From assembly GCF_900155425.1 (NCBI RefSeq), contig NZ_LT700191.1:235918-299917 (forward strand): 64,000 nucleotides of DNA. Direction: 5' to 3'. Every line of letters starts with the position of its first letter. Positions within the stretch are counted from its first letter, which is position 1. The notes beneath the pieces are model-generated. The model was not told the DNA's origin. It made no database searches and saw nothing but the letters and a program-made list of their open reading frames with translations. Positions 35,720-44,065 of this stretch are shown one piece after another. The position numbers were made by a program, and so were the translations under genes. The stretch comes from Parabacteroides massiliensis. Its GTDB lineage: Bacteria; Bacteroidota; Bacteroidia; Bacteroidales; Tannerellaceae.

Positions 35720-37018
35720 CTATTCATAATGCAAAGCATCTGCCGGCTCCATCTTGGCTGCTTTATCGGCCGGAAGCCAGATAGCCGCCACAATCGCAAT
35801 CGCCAGCAATACCCAGGTTAAACAATTGGTCAGGATAAAACGCAGAACCACATGGTCGGGCAGATAAGTGACAAGCTGGTTATTCTGCTTTCCTATTGTT
35901 TCTATCAATCCTGCGTATATGAGTTGTATTTCAATCAGCATACCCGGCAAAGAGGCGATCGCCAGTAAGCAAAGCCCTTCCAAAATCAGCAACTTCCGTA
36001 TGCCGGTACGCGTCGATCCCATTGCCATACGCAAACCGATCTCGTCACGCCTCATCCGGATACGATACCAAAAAGTACCCATCACGCAAAGCATGATATT
36101 GATTAAGAAGAATAACAGAAATGCGGTACGGATCCGTACGTTGTTCGTCTGTCCGAATTCGAAATCCGTATCTTTATTGATCTGGTTATACGATTTGACT
36201 CCTTTCAGATAAAAATTCCCGACGCGCAACTCACGGCTCATGGTCTGCTTGAAATCCTGCAAAAATTGCTTGTCCGGTATGGATTCACGGCTGCGGACAG
36301 CTATCTCCATTTCTTCCGTTATATTATCGGCCGTCGCACGCCATGCTCTGTAGAATGTAAGCTGGGGACGTTCATAATCGAAACGTTTGATATCACCGAC
36401 CACACCTTTCACAACGAAATTCCATTCGTCCGGCTTCTCCGGACTCTCCAGAATCTGTCCGATTGCATCGCCGTCCGGAAAGAAAGTCTCTTTAGCCATA
36501 TTGCCGATGATGACGGACTTCGGATCAGCCCAGTCGAAATCATCCACCGAGACAGGTTTGCCTTCTTTTGTCGTATAACGGAAGACTTTGAAGAAATCGG
36601 TACGCGGATCAAACAGGATGGCCTGGCCGTGCCCACTGCGTGTCGTATCTTTCCGACTGCGAAACCAATCGCCATAGTAGCCGCCGCCACCCGGGGTGCT
36701 CCAATTACTCAATACGGCCAGCGCCTCCACTCCCTTATAGCCGCGGATGCGGTCCAACAAACGGTAGCAGTTGTCTTCCAAAGCTGTCGAATCGCTCTCG
36801 CCCGGCTGGTATTCCGAATGCTCCGGCGGAAGCAAGGCCACTTCGACCTGCCAAGTATGATCCATATCGCGGCAAGAGTGCAAACTCTTATTGTACTCCA
36901 AAACAAAGAAATAATCCACAATGTACCAAAGCAAACAAAAGACCAGCAACAATTCCACGCCGATCCAGATATTTGCCCGCTTGCGGTTCCATAACTGCTT
37001 AAATATATGTTTCAACAT
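35720..37018 (-). CDS. MacB/FtsX-type ABC permease, type B copy 2
   Basis: 432 residues: an N-terminal transmembrane helix (W-I-G-V-E-L-L-L-V-F-C-L-L-W-Y), a large periplasmic MacB-PCD-like domain, and three C-terminal helices of the FtsX fold (F-L-L-F-F-L-I-N-I-M-L-C-V-M-G-T-F-W-Y-R-I, with R-x-x-E-I-G-L-R-M-A-M-G-S after it). The domain end M-E-P-A-D-A-L-H-Y-E matches that of the permease at 39112-40383, so these two are paralogues. MacB-type pumps use mechanical force rather than direct transmembrane passage to push substrates into the TolC duct. It is the last gene of the six-gene operon. Confidence 0.9.
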   Translation of the reverse strand: MLKHIFKQLWNRKRANIWIGVELLLVFCLLWYIVDYFFVLEYNKSLHSCRDMDHTWQVEVALLPPEHSEYQPGESDSTALEDNCYRLLDRIRGYKGVEALAVLSNWSTPGGGGYYGDWFRSRKDTTRSGHGQAILFDPRTDFFKVFRYTTKEGKPVSVDDFDWADPKSVIIGNMAKETFFPDGDAIGQILESPEKPDEWNFVVKGVVGDIKRFDYERPQLTFYRAWRATADNITEEMEIAVRSRESIPDKQFLQDFKQTMSRELRVGNFYLKGVKSYNQINKDTDFEFGQTNNVRIRTAFLLFFLINIMLCVMGTFWYRIRMRRDEIGLRMAMGSTRTGIRKLLILEGLCLLAIASLPGMLIEIQLIYAGLIETIGKQNNQLVTYLPDHVVLRFILTNCLTWVLLAIAIVAAIWLPADKAAKMEPADALHYE

Positions 37019-37025
37019 AAGGCTT

Positions 37026-38327
37026 CTATTTAGCGTTCAACGAATAGATAATCTGGCGATGCGAGGCTCTCCAAGCCGGAATCAAGGCTGATAGCAGGTT
37101 CAGCAGGAAGCAGACAAACAATGTTATGCCGAACACCTGATAGTTCACCAGCATGGAAGGGCTGAAAACAACGTCCGCTCCTTCCGGCAACACATCGACA
37201 AAGGTTGCATCCAACTGCATAATCCAGCTACGGGAGAGATAGAGCAGCAGATAGGACAACAATAACCCGAATACACCACCTAACACCGTAAACAGGAAAT
37301 TCTCCGAAATGACCTGCACCATCAATGTCGTGACCGGCGCACCGAAAGCACGCCTCACTCCCATCTCAGCCAACCGCCGTTCCATACGGGAATCGGTCAT
37401 GCCGGACAGACTGACGGCAGGGACCAGCAAGAGGATCAACAAGACCAATCCGTATTGTAAAACCAACTTTCCATATTCGGGCCTGCTATTACTCCAAAAA
37501 CGAAAAATAGACTGCCAGTAATAATCCGGTTGCCCCAGAGCCGTAAAAGTCTTGTCGTGCAACGTTTTTCCATAACGTTCTACGGCCGCTTCCGCCTCTT
37601 TCTTCAAATCAGCCAAGTTCTTATCCTTCGATGCGAGGATATAGGCACTGAACTCGCCCAAGGCTTCAGTATTGTAAAAACTACTGTTCGGTTGATAACC
37701 ATCGGCGAGCGTATAGGGAAGCCAAATCAAGGAATAGGTTTCACGAGTCACCAACGAGGCGTCTTTCACGATGCCGCATACCCGGTAACTCCGAAAATTC
37801 AGGGATATATACTTACCGACAGCTTCATCTTTGCCGAACAGGCGACGCGAGAGGCTTTCGGCAATCACTGCCGTCCGGATGGCCGACTGTTGGTCGGCAT
37901 CCGTAAAAGGTTTTCCGTCTATGAAACGAAACGGGAACACTTTCCAAAAGTCCGTATTTACATACTTGACTGTCACCGGCAACTGAACCGGATCTCCTTC
38001 CGGTTGCAACAGAAACTCTCCATCCTTTCTACTTATCAAGGCAATAGCCTCTACTCCGTCTAAAGAAGCAAAACAGGTATTGATCATTCCCTCGGAAAGG
38101 GAACTGCTGGAATTCCTGCCGTTTTCGAAGCTTACCATTCCGCTTTTGGCCACCAGGATTCTGTCACGGTTCGTTTCCGGGTAGATGTTTGCGACCTTCA
38201 TATAGAAGACGATCGACAAAACCATCACCATCGACACGGACAATCCCGTACCGACAATATAAATCAAGCTGAAGAGGCGTTCTTGCCGGATCAGGTTCCA
38301 GGCCTGTTTGAAATAAACTTTTAACAT
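37026..38327 (-). CDS. MacB/FtsX-type ABC permease, type A copy 2
   Basis: 433 residues with the same four-helix FtsX layout: N-terminal helix ([20 protein letters not shown]), periplasmic domain beginning [10 protein letters not shown], then the C-terminal helices with R[12 protein letters not shown]. It aligns with the permease at 40395-41657 (shared P-E-[TS]-N-R-D-R-[IM]-L), not with its immediate neighbours. It lies 20 bases after the ATPase gene and 7 bases before the type B copy 2 gene. The two permeases presumably form a heterodimer. Confidence 0.9.
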   Translation of the reverse strand: MLKVYFKQAWNLIRQERLFSLIYIVGTGLSVSMVMVLSIVFYMKVANIYPETNRDRILVAKSGMVSFENGRNSSSSLSEGMINTCFASLDGVEAIALISRKDGEFLLQPEGDPVQLPVTVKYVNTDFWKVFPFRFIDGKPFTDADQQSAIRTAVIAESLSRRLFGKDEAVGKYISLNFRSYRVCGIVKDASLVTRETYSLIWLPYTLADGYQPNSSFYNTEALGEFSAYILASKDKNLADLKKEAEAAVERYGKTLHDKTFTALGQPDYYWQSIFRFWSNSRPEYGKLVLQYGLVLLILLLVPAVSLSGMTDSRMERRLAEMGVRRAFGAPVTTLMVQVISENFLFTVLGGVFGLLLSYLLLYLSRSWIMQLDATFVDVLPEGADVVFSPSMLVNYQVFGITLFVCFLLNLLSALIPAWRASHRQIIYSLNAK

Positions 38328-38347
38328 GTCTATTCTGTTATGATTTA

Positions 38348-39019
38348 TTACATTACCTGCCGCCCGTCGAAGAAACGTACCGTACGGCTTGTCTGTTTTG
38401 CCTGTTCCTCGTTGTGGGTTACCATGACAATGGTGCGACCGTCTTCCTTGTTCAGTTTGTGGAGCAAATCCATGACTTCGGCTCCCATCTTGGAATCCAG
38501 GTTACCGGTCGGCTCATCGGCAAGGATGATGTCGGGGTTGCCGACAATGGCACGGGCAATGGCGACACGCTGGCACTGACCGCCTGAAAGCTGTGTCGGG
38601 AAGTGGCGCATACGATGCGAAAGACCGACCTTTTCGAGTACGGCTTCGGCAGCAACACGACGTTCTTTGGCACTGACCTTGCGGTAGAGAAGAGGTAGTT
38701 CAACATTATCGAGTACATTCAGTGAATTAATCAAATGAAAAGACTGGAAGACGAAACCCAACTTTTGATTACGAAACATCGCCAGTTGCTTGTCGTTCAT
38801 ATTGGCAGTGTAGGTTCCGGCAATTTCGACCGTACCGGATGTCGGGGCATCCAAAAGCCCAATGATATTTAGCAATGTAGATTTGCCACAACCGGAAGGG
38901 CCCATGATACTCAGGAATTCTCCCTTATCGACTGTCAGGTTCACGTTTTCCAAGGCGACCGTTTCGATTTCTTTCGTCCGGTAGATCTTTTCAAGATTTG
39001 TAAGTGTAATCATAATCAT
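38348..39019 (-). CDS. ABC transporter ATPase, LolD/MacB type
   Basis: 223 residues with Walker [12 protein letters not shown] near 40, the signature [14 protein letters not shown] near 140, Walker [13 protein letters not shown] and a switch histidine in V-T-H-N-E. It is the short, soluble ATPase of the LolD/MacB/FtsE class and the only ATPase in the operon, so it must serve both permease pairs. Start: ATGs exist at 39017-39019 and 39011-39013; either gives the same domain. A 92-base gap separates it from the upstream permease gene, with no clear promoter in it. Confidence 0.95.
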   Translation of the reverse strand: MIMITLTNLEKIYRTKEIETVALENVNLTVDKGEFLSIMGPSGCGKSTLLNIIGLLDAPTSGTVEIAGTYTANMNDKQLAMFRNQKLGFVFQSFHLINSLNVLDNVELPLLYRKVSAKERRVAAEAVLEKVGLSHRMRHFPTQLSGGQCQRVAIARAIVGNPDIILADEPTGNLDSKMGAEVMDLLHKLNKEDGRTIVMVTHNEEQAKQTSRTVRFFDGRQVM

Positions 39020-39111
39020 TATCGTTTGTTGTGGGTAGGATCGAGGCTACCCGTTGTTATTATATTCTTTAATATATACATTCCTATTGGTAATCAGTAC
39101 GCTTTTGTGCA

Positions 39112-40383
39112 TCACTCATAATGCAACGCCTCCGCCGGAGCCAACCGAACCGCCTTGCGCACCGGGAACCAGACCCCGATGCAGATCATGGCGCCCATCA
39201 GAAGATAGGTGAAGCCGAAGGTCGCAAGGAAACGTACAAATGTGAGGGGTTGACGGTAGGAATCGAGTTGGTCCATATAAACCATATTAAAGGCGAAGAA
39301 GAACAGCCAAGGCAATGTCAAGGCAAGCAAACAAAGCCCTTCGGCATACATATAGCGCTCCAACGTGATACGGTGGGCCCCCAAAGCCATCCGAAGGCCG
39401 ATCTCTCCTTTACGGTTTTGCATGCGAAGCCAGAAAGTGCCGATGATACCGAAAAAGACATTTATCAGCATAAAACTCATCAGGGATATCCTGTTTTTTG
39501 CCATCCGCGCCTTCCAGCCCAATTGTTGTTCGCGGAATGAGGAGATCGGGGTTACGCCATAGACATAGAGGTTGTTGACCTTCAGCCTCTCCCCCATTCC
39601 GTCCAGAAACAGGTTCATCTCGTTCTGCGTGTAAGGACGTTTCATCCTGACACAGAACTCGGCGTTACTGGCTCCAAAATCACTGACGGTCGAATTGTAA
39701 GTTTCACCTTCCATACATTGGAAATAGGAGGCTTCCGGCCGATCATATTCACTCGTGCGGATGGAAGTGGAAACCGCTGCGATCTCGGACGACAACTCAT
39801 TATTGCTATGATACACGCGGCGGCCGACTACATTCGAAGTGCCATGATAGAATCCTTCCGCCATCTCCGGCGTGACCACGATCACATTGTGTCGCCCTGC
39901 AACTTTGTCGTACACCGATTCTCCGTCGATCGTCCGGATACGAAAGAGGCGGAAATATTCCGGTGTGACATTGCGCATCTGGAATGCCTCCATATGGGCC
40001 GCATAAATTGTATCACCGTCCACAGGTTTGACTTCCCGCCAGGAATTGCCATTCGAATAGGGACAGGAATAGTACGTGACACAAACATCATCCACCTCCG
40101 GATTCTGGCGGATCTGAGTCATCAATTGTGTCAGGTCTTCCGGATCGGACGAATGGTAGAGAGAATCGGGGACGTAGCCCGGTGCCTTCACATCCAGATT
40201 GCTCAACTTAAAACGCCATACGTTCTCGATATCAAAACCAAGTGGGGCATGATATGTGCGATAATCCACCCAAAATGCATCTATCATCATCCAGAGCACC
40301 GCTGCCACCACTAACAACTCTGCAAATATCCAGCCGTTGCTACGACGCTGGTTCCACATTATCTTCAGTATATGTTTGATCAT
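39112..40383 (-). CDS. MacB/FtsX-type ABC permease, type B copy 1
   Basis: 423 residues from the ATG at 40381-40383; the frame extends three codons further only by a TTG. It opens with M-I-K-H-I-L-K-I-M-W-N-Q-R-R and a membrane helix, then the periplasmic domain, then R-K-G-E-I-G-L-R-M-A-L-G-A and the last helices, ending A-P-A-E-A-L-H-Y-E. It is paralogous to the 35720-37018 gene. It follows the type A copy 1 gene by 11 bases. In the exporter it should pair with type A copy 1. Confidence 0.9.
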   Translation of the reverse strand: MIKHILKIMWNQRRSNGWIFAELLVVAAVLWMMIDAFWVDYRTYHAPLGFDIENVWRFKLSNLDVKAPGYVPDSLYHSSDPEDLTQLMTQIRQNPEVDDVCVTYYSCPYSNGNSWREVKPVDGDTIYAAHMEAFQMRNVTPEYFRLFRIRTIDGESVYDKVAGRHNVIVVTPEMAEGFYHGTSNVVGRRVYHSNNELSSEIAAVSTSIRTSEYDRPEASYFQCMEGETYNSTVSDFGASNAEFCVRMKRPYTQNEMNLFLDGMGERLKVNNLYVYGVTPISSFREQQLGWKARMAKNRISLMSFMLINVFFGIIGTFWLRMQNRKGEIGLRMALGAHRITLERYMYAEGLCLLALTLPWLFFFAFNMVYMDQLDSYRQPLTFVRFLATFGFTYLLMGAMICIGVWFPVRKAVRLAPAEALHYE

Positions 40384-40394
40384 TGTATTCAAGT

Positions 40395-41657
40395 TTATTT
40401 ATTGTTTAACGCATCCACAATCTGTTCACGGGCAATACGGATTGCCGGAAGACCGGCGCTCAGCAGGTTCAGCAGCAGGGTAAAGAAGAGGGCGGCAGCA
40501 AACAGGACGGGTTTGAAAAGCATCTCGAAAGTAACCGCCGTCTCTTTTGTCAAGAGAAACGACTTGCCGAGTTGGAGCATGACAACGGACAGGACAATCC
40601 CGATCAAACCTCCGATCAGAGTGATAATCAGATTCTCGCATAAGACCTGTACGAGCAGGCGTCCTTTCGTTGCCCCAAACGCTTTACGAAGCCCCATCTC
40701 CGAACGACGTTTCTGGACAGACGACTGCACAACACCTGTCAGATTCAGCGTCGGCACCAACAACAGAAACAACAGCAAAGGAGCCGTTTTCGTCAGATAT
40801 TCTTTCCATCCCTTCCGGATGCCACCATTCATATCGTTCGATCCCAAAGCCAGATCCAAACGAGAGAAGACAAAGTTCATTCCCAAAACGAACTCCCGGC
40901 CTGCAGCATTATAACGACTGACAGCCTGCTTGATTTCCGTACGGATCGACTCGAAATCGCTTGTTGAACGGGCCAGGATAATTCCCTGGAAACTACCGCA
41001 GACACCACCACACGACATACCGTTCACATAATTCGCATTGCTGGTATAAGGAGCCCAGACATCTGCGTAGGCACTGTAAGCGGCCCGCGTCGGATCTTCC
41101 ACCACTCCCGTAACCGTATGCGGAACATATCCTATCAGCACATCTTTTCCAATCGGGTCCTCCGATCCGAAAAGCTCGCGGGCCAATGTATTCGCAATGA
41201 CTACACGAGGCAGACCGGAACTGAAATCAGCATCCGTAAACGGTTTGCCGGAAACAAAACGGAAATCAAAGACTTTCCAGAAACCGGGATCGGTGTACTT
41301 TATTACATATTCCCTGAACAACTGCCGGTCCGGCAGAGAGACAATCGCATTATTTCTCGCTATCGCCGTCACAGCCTCGGGTGTTTGAAGCGGATAAAGG
41401 CATTCTTTCACTACACCATCGGACATGTTGGTCGAATTCCGGTTTTTGTCATCCCGTGAATCCGCCCGTATCCCCAAGATATAAAGCATCCTGTCCCGGT
41501 TCGACTCCGGACGGAAACCGACCAAGTTGATCTGAAACTGGAGAACCACGACCAGTATCATCGATATTGAAAGTGCCGTTCCAAGAATTGAAATCACACT
41601 GGTAAGGCGATTCTCCTTCAACATCTGGAGAGCTTGTTTGAAATACTGTTTGAACAT
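40395..41657 (-). CDS. MacB/FtsX-type ABC permease, type A copy 1
   Basis: 420 residues: N-terminal helix (L-T-S-V-I-S-I-L-G-T-A-L-S-I-S-M-I-L-V-V), periplasmic domain starting R-P-E-S-N-R-D-R-M-L, and the FtsX C-terminal helices with R-x-S-E-M-G-L-R-K-A-F-G-A. It starts 18 bases after the HlyD-like gene. Together with type B copy 1 it makes the first permease pair. The sequence does not show the substrate; peptides, lipids and antimicrobial compounds are all known cargo of this class. Confidence 0.9.
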   Translation of the reverse strand: MFKQYFKQALQMLKENRLTSVISILGTALSISMILVVVLQFQINLVGFRPESNRDRMLYILGIRADSRDDKNRNSTNMSDGVVKECLYPLQTPEAVTAIARNNAIVSLPDRQLFREYVIKYTDPGFWKVFDFRFVSGKPFTDADFSSGLPRVVIANTLARELFGSEDPIGKDVLIGYVPHTVTGVVEDPTRAAYSAYADVWAPYTSNANYVNGMSCGGVCGSFQGIILARSTSDFESIRTEIKQAVSRYNAAGREFVLGMNFVFSRLDLALGSNDMNGGIRKGWKEYLTKTAPLLLFLLLVPTLNLTGVVQSSVQKRRSEMGLRKAFGATKGRLLVQVLCENLIITLIGGLIGIVLSVVMLQLGKSFLLTKETAVTFEMLFKPVLFAAALFFTLLLNLLSAGLPAIRIAREQIVDALNNK

Positions 41658-41675
41658 AAAGTTTACTTTTATTTG

Positions 41676-42932
41676 TTAATCTTCTATTTTCAGTTTATTC
41701 TTATCCTTATAAGCATTCATGTCTGAAACGACGACCTCATCACCTTCCTGCAAACCACTGATCACTTCGACATATTCGAAATTGCTGTCTCCCAGCTGCA
41801 CTTTACGTTTCAACAACTGGTCGCCGTTTACGACAAAAAGTTCGTATTCGCCTTTTCCGACATAATAAGAGGAGTTGGCAATGCGGAGCACATCATCCTT
41901 CACGGCATTCATCACATAGACATCGGTCTTCAAACCGGAACGAAGACGCCTATGATTATCTTCTTCCAATTGGACGGTAAAGGAAATTACACCGTTCTTC
42001 GACAAGGGAGTAACATCACTGACCGTCCCGTTCAGCTTTTCACTGCCGATCTTGATAACCGCCTTGCTGCCTGCGGCAATACGGTCACCATAGGTATCGG
42101 CAATCTCGCCTTCTATCTTGAAATGGGATAAGTCGGAAACGATTGCCACCTTTGCCCCCTGGCCTATCTGCGAACCAATCTCGTTGTTCACATAGGTCAG
42201 GATCGCTTTACGAGGCGAACGGATCTGGGCATCCTCCAACGTACGTCGGGTTTCGGCAAGGCTCTTGCGGAAGATGTTCAAGTCCAATTCTTTTACTTTC
42301 AACTCCGCTTCGGCAAGGGCCTGTTCATTCTTATATTTTTGTTCGTCTTCCTTCAACTTGAGAACACTCACATTATAATCGAGTTCCACTTGGCGGACTT
42401 TGTCGGTCGTACCGGCTCCCAGACTGTCCAAATAGCGTTCGTTTCGGAGTTCGACAGCTTTGCGATCTAGTTCCATGCGGGAGACTTTCAAGTTCATTTC
42501 CATTTCTGAAAGTTTGTTGTGGTTCGTCACGCGTTGTTGTTCCAGTTGCAGGCTCTTCATCTGCTCTTCGTCCAACTGCTTGTTATATTCCGTCTCGGCA
42601 CTCTGTAAATCCAGTTTCAGGATAGGCGTGCCGACATCGACCGAATCCCCGCCCCGCTTATACACTTCTACGATACGGGAGTTGATCGGTGAATTGATGA
42701 TCTCCTCAAATGCCGGAATCACTTTACCGGACGCGCTGACCGAAACTTCGATCACTCCCTTGTCGACCGTCGAAATATTGAGATCTTTCCGTTTCAGGCT
42801 GGTCTGAAGTATGGAAAACACCATTACGGTCAGGACGATAAGGACACCGGCGATTGCTCCTATCTTGATAAACTGTTTGCGTTGTTCCTTTCTCTGAACT
42901 TCTTTTGAAATCTCTCTGTCCATATTTAGCAT
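41676..42932 (-). CDS. HlyD/MacA-type periplasmic adaptor
   Basis: 418 residues. A short cytoplasmic part and one membrane helix (I-G-A-I-A-G-V-L-I-V-L-T-V-M-V-F) precede a biotinyl-lipoyl-like half-motif, a long coiled-coil hairpin (about 95-215, rich in L-x-x-E and K-x-x-E), the second lipoyl half and a beta-barrel domain ending near the C-terminus. Such adaptors link inner-membrane pumps with a TolC duct. It is the first gene of the operon, directly behind a sigma-54 promoter. A second ATG nine bases in (42923) is an equally good start. Confidence 0.93.
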   Translation of the reverse strand: MLNMDREISKEVQRKEQRKQFIKIGAIAGVLIVLTVMVFSILQTSLKRKDLNISTVDKGVIEVSVSASGKVIPAFEEIINSPINSRIVEVYKRGGDSVDVGTPILKLDLQSAETEYNKQLDEEQMKSLQLEQQRVTNHNKLSEMEMNLKVSRMELDRKAVELRNERYLDSLGAGTTDKVRQVELDYNVSVLKLKEDEQKYKNEQALAEAELKVKELDLNIFRKSLAETRRTLEDAQIRSPRKAILTYVNNEIGSQIGQGAKVAIVSDLSHFKIEGEIADTYGDRIAAGSKAVIKIGSEKLNGTVSDVTPLSKNGVISFTVQLEEDNHRRLRSGLKTDVYVMNAVKDDVLRIANSSYYVGKGEYELFVVNGDQLLKRKVQLGDSNFEYVEVISGLQEGDEVVVSDMNAYKDKNKLKIED

Positions 42933-42980
42933 TGTTTTTATTCTTCTTTTTCCGGCATTCCGCCTTGACGGCTTTTACAG

Positions 42981-42996
42981 GGCAAACTCCGTGCCA
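42981..42996 (-). promoter_or_regulatory. Sigma-54 (-24/-12) promoter of the exporter operon
   Basis: On the minus strand TGGCACGGAGTTTGCC matches TGGCACG-N4-TTGC exactly. Transcription would begin near 42970, about 37 bases before the hlyD-like start. Confidence 0.93.
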
Positions 42997-43044
42997 AAAA
43001 CATAAATCATTGATTACGTGAAGATATGAATCGGAACAGGTGTT

Positions 43045-43071
43045 CAAAATCGGACAGAGTGTTCGGTTTTG
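43045..43071. promoter_or_regulatory. Putative NtrC-type enhancer palindrome (exporter side)
   Basis: A 27-bp dyad with half-sites CAAAATCGGACA and TGTTCGGTTTTG around GAG, two mismatches. Its centre is 62 bases upstream of the -24 end of the promoter, exactly as at 34310-34336, and 19 of 27 positions agree between the two sites. Confidence 0.72.
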
Positions 43072-43127
43072 AGAGAACTTTTCGACCTCACCTGTTGTTT
43101 ATTCGTAACAAATTAAAACGATAAATC

Positions 43128-43976
43128 ATGAAGACTAAAATTTCAATCTTTACAATCTTCGCAAGTTTTGCCCTGCTCTTTGCCAACTGTAGCAAAGACG
43201 ACGAAAACATACCGGGCGGCATCGAACCTCCTAAAACAATCCTGGACGCTTTCAAGGCCAAATATCCGGATGCACATGACACAGAATGGACTGTCAATGA
43301 CGATTATTATATAATAGACTTTGAGAATAACTCTCTCGATAACACTGCCTGGTTCGACCATCTCGGAGTATGGGCCATGATTAAGACGGATTTACCGCTA
43401 AACCTGTTGCCTGCGGCTATCTCGGCCGATATCAAACAAGGGAAATATGCCGGATGGAAGATAGAGGAAGCCGATACCATCGGCAGAGCCGGAATGGGAA
43501 CCGTATATAAGGTGGAAGTTGAAAAAGCGAAACAGGAAACCGACCTGTATTATACTTTATACGGCGACCTGATCAAAACATCCGATAATGCTAAAGATGA
43601 TATCGACCAACCGATCATCATCCCTGAAAAAGTGGCCGACCTGATGGGACTGACCTTCCAGGGAGCAGAATTGCTGTATATAGAAAACACAACCTTTGGC
43701 GTACAATTGGCAATCCTCGACGGGAAGACTTTAAAGATTGTCGAACTGACCCAGATATATACATGGAAAAGTACGACCTGGAAAGTCTCGGAACAGGAAG
43801 TACCGACAGTCATCATGGATGCGTTCAGAGCCTCCGAATACGGAAATGACCAAGTGGAATCTATTTACATGTTTATCGATGCCAACGGTGCGTTCCACAA
43901 ATTCAATGTCATACATGACGGGCAGGCCGTAACGGTCGAGTTCGATGTGTTTGGAAATATCGTCACCAACAAATAA
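43128..43976 (+). CDS. PepSY-like (DUF2874-type) lipoprotein
   Basis: 282 residues with a lipobox at Cys21 (L-L-F-A-N-C-S-K). Two PepSY-like repeats follow: one near 35-110 (I-L-D-A-F-K-A-K-Y-P-D-A-H-D-T-E-W, with W-F-D-H-L-G-V-W) and one near 170-282 (V-I-M-D-A-F-R-A-S-E-Y, with V-E-F-D-V-F-G-N-I-V). Bacteroidales proteins of this kind are exported and thought to act as inhibitors or binding modules; the role is not established. It is transcribed away from the exporter operon, across the enhancer region, and ends at a strong hairpin cluster. Confidence 0.83.
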   Translation: MKTKISIFTIFASFALLFANCSKDDENIPGGIEPPKTILDAFKAKYPDAHDTEWTVNDDYYIIDFENNSLDNTAWFDHLGVWAMIKTDLPLNLLPAAISADIKQGKYAGWKIEEADTIGRAGMGTVYKVEVEKAKQETDLYYTLYGDLIKTSDNAKDDIDQPIIIPEKVADLMGLTFQGAELLYIENTTFGVQLAILDGKTLKIVELTQIYTWKSTTWKVSEQEVPTVIMDAFRASEYGNDQVESIYMFIDANGAFHKFNVIHDGQAVTVEFDVFGNIVTNK

Positions 43977-44041
43977 AAACGGACAGGCCTCGGATTCCGA
44001 ACGAATGCCTGTCCGTTCTGAATCCGAAGCCTGTCCGTTTT
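43977..44041. terminator. Overlapping alternative hairpins, bidirectional terminator
   Basis: Three copies of the GGACAGGC / GCCTGTCC element allow two structures: a short stem AACGGACAGGC with GCCTGTCCGTT near 44005-44017, or a long stem from 43977-43997 with 44020-44041, ending in TTTT. It lies between the convergent PepSY-like and GH2 genes. Confidence 0.75.
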
Positions 44042-44065
44042 ATCGGGATGGGCGGAAAAATCCAC

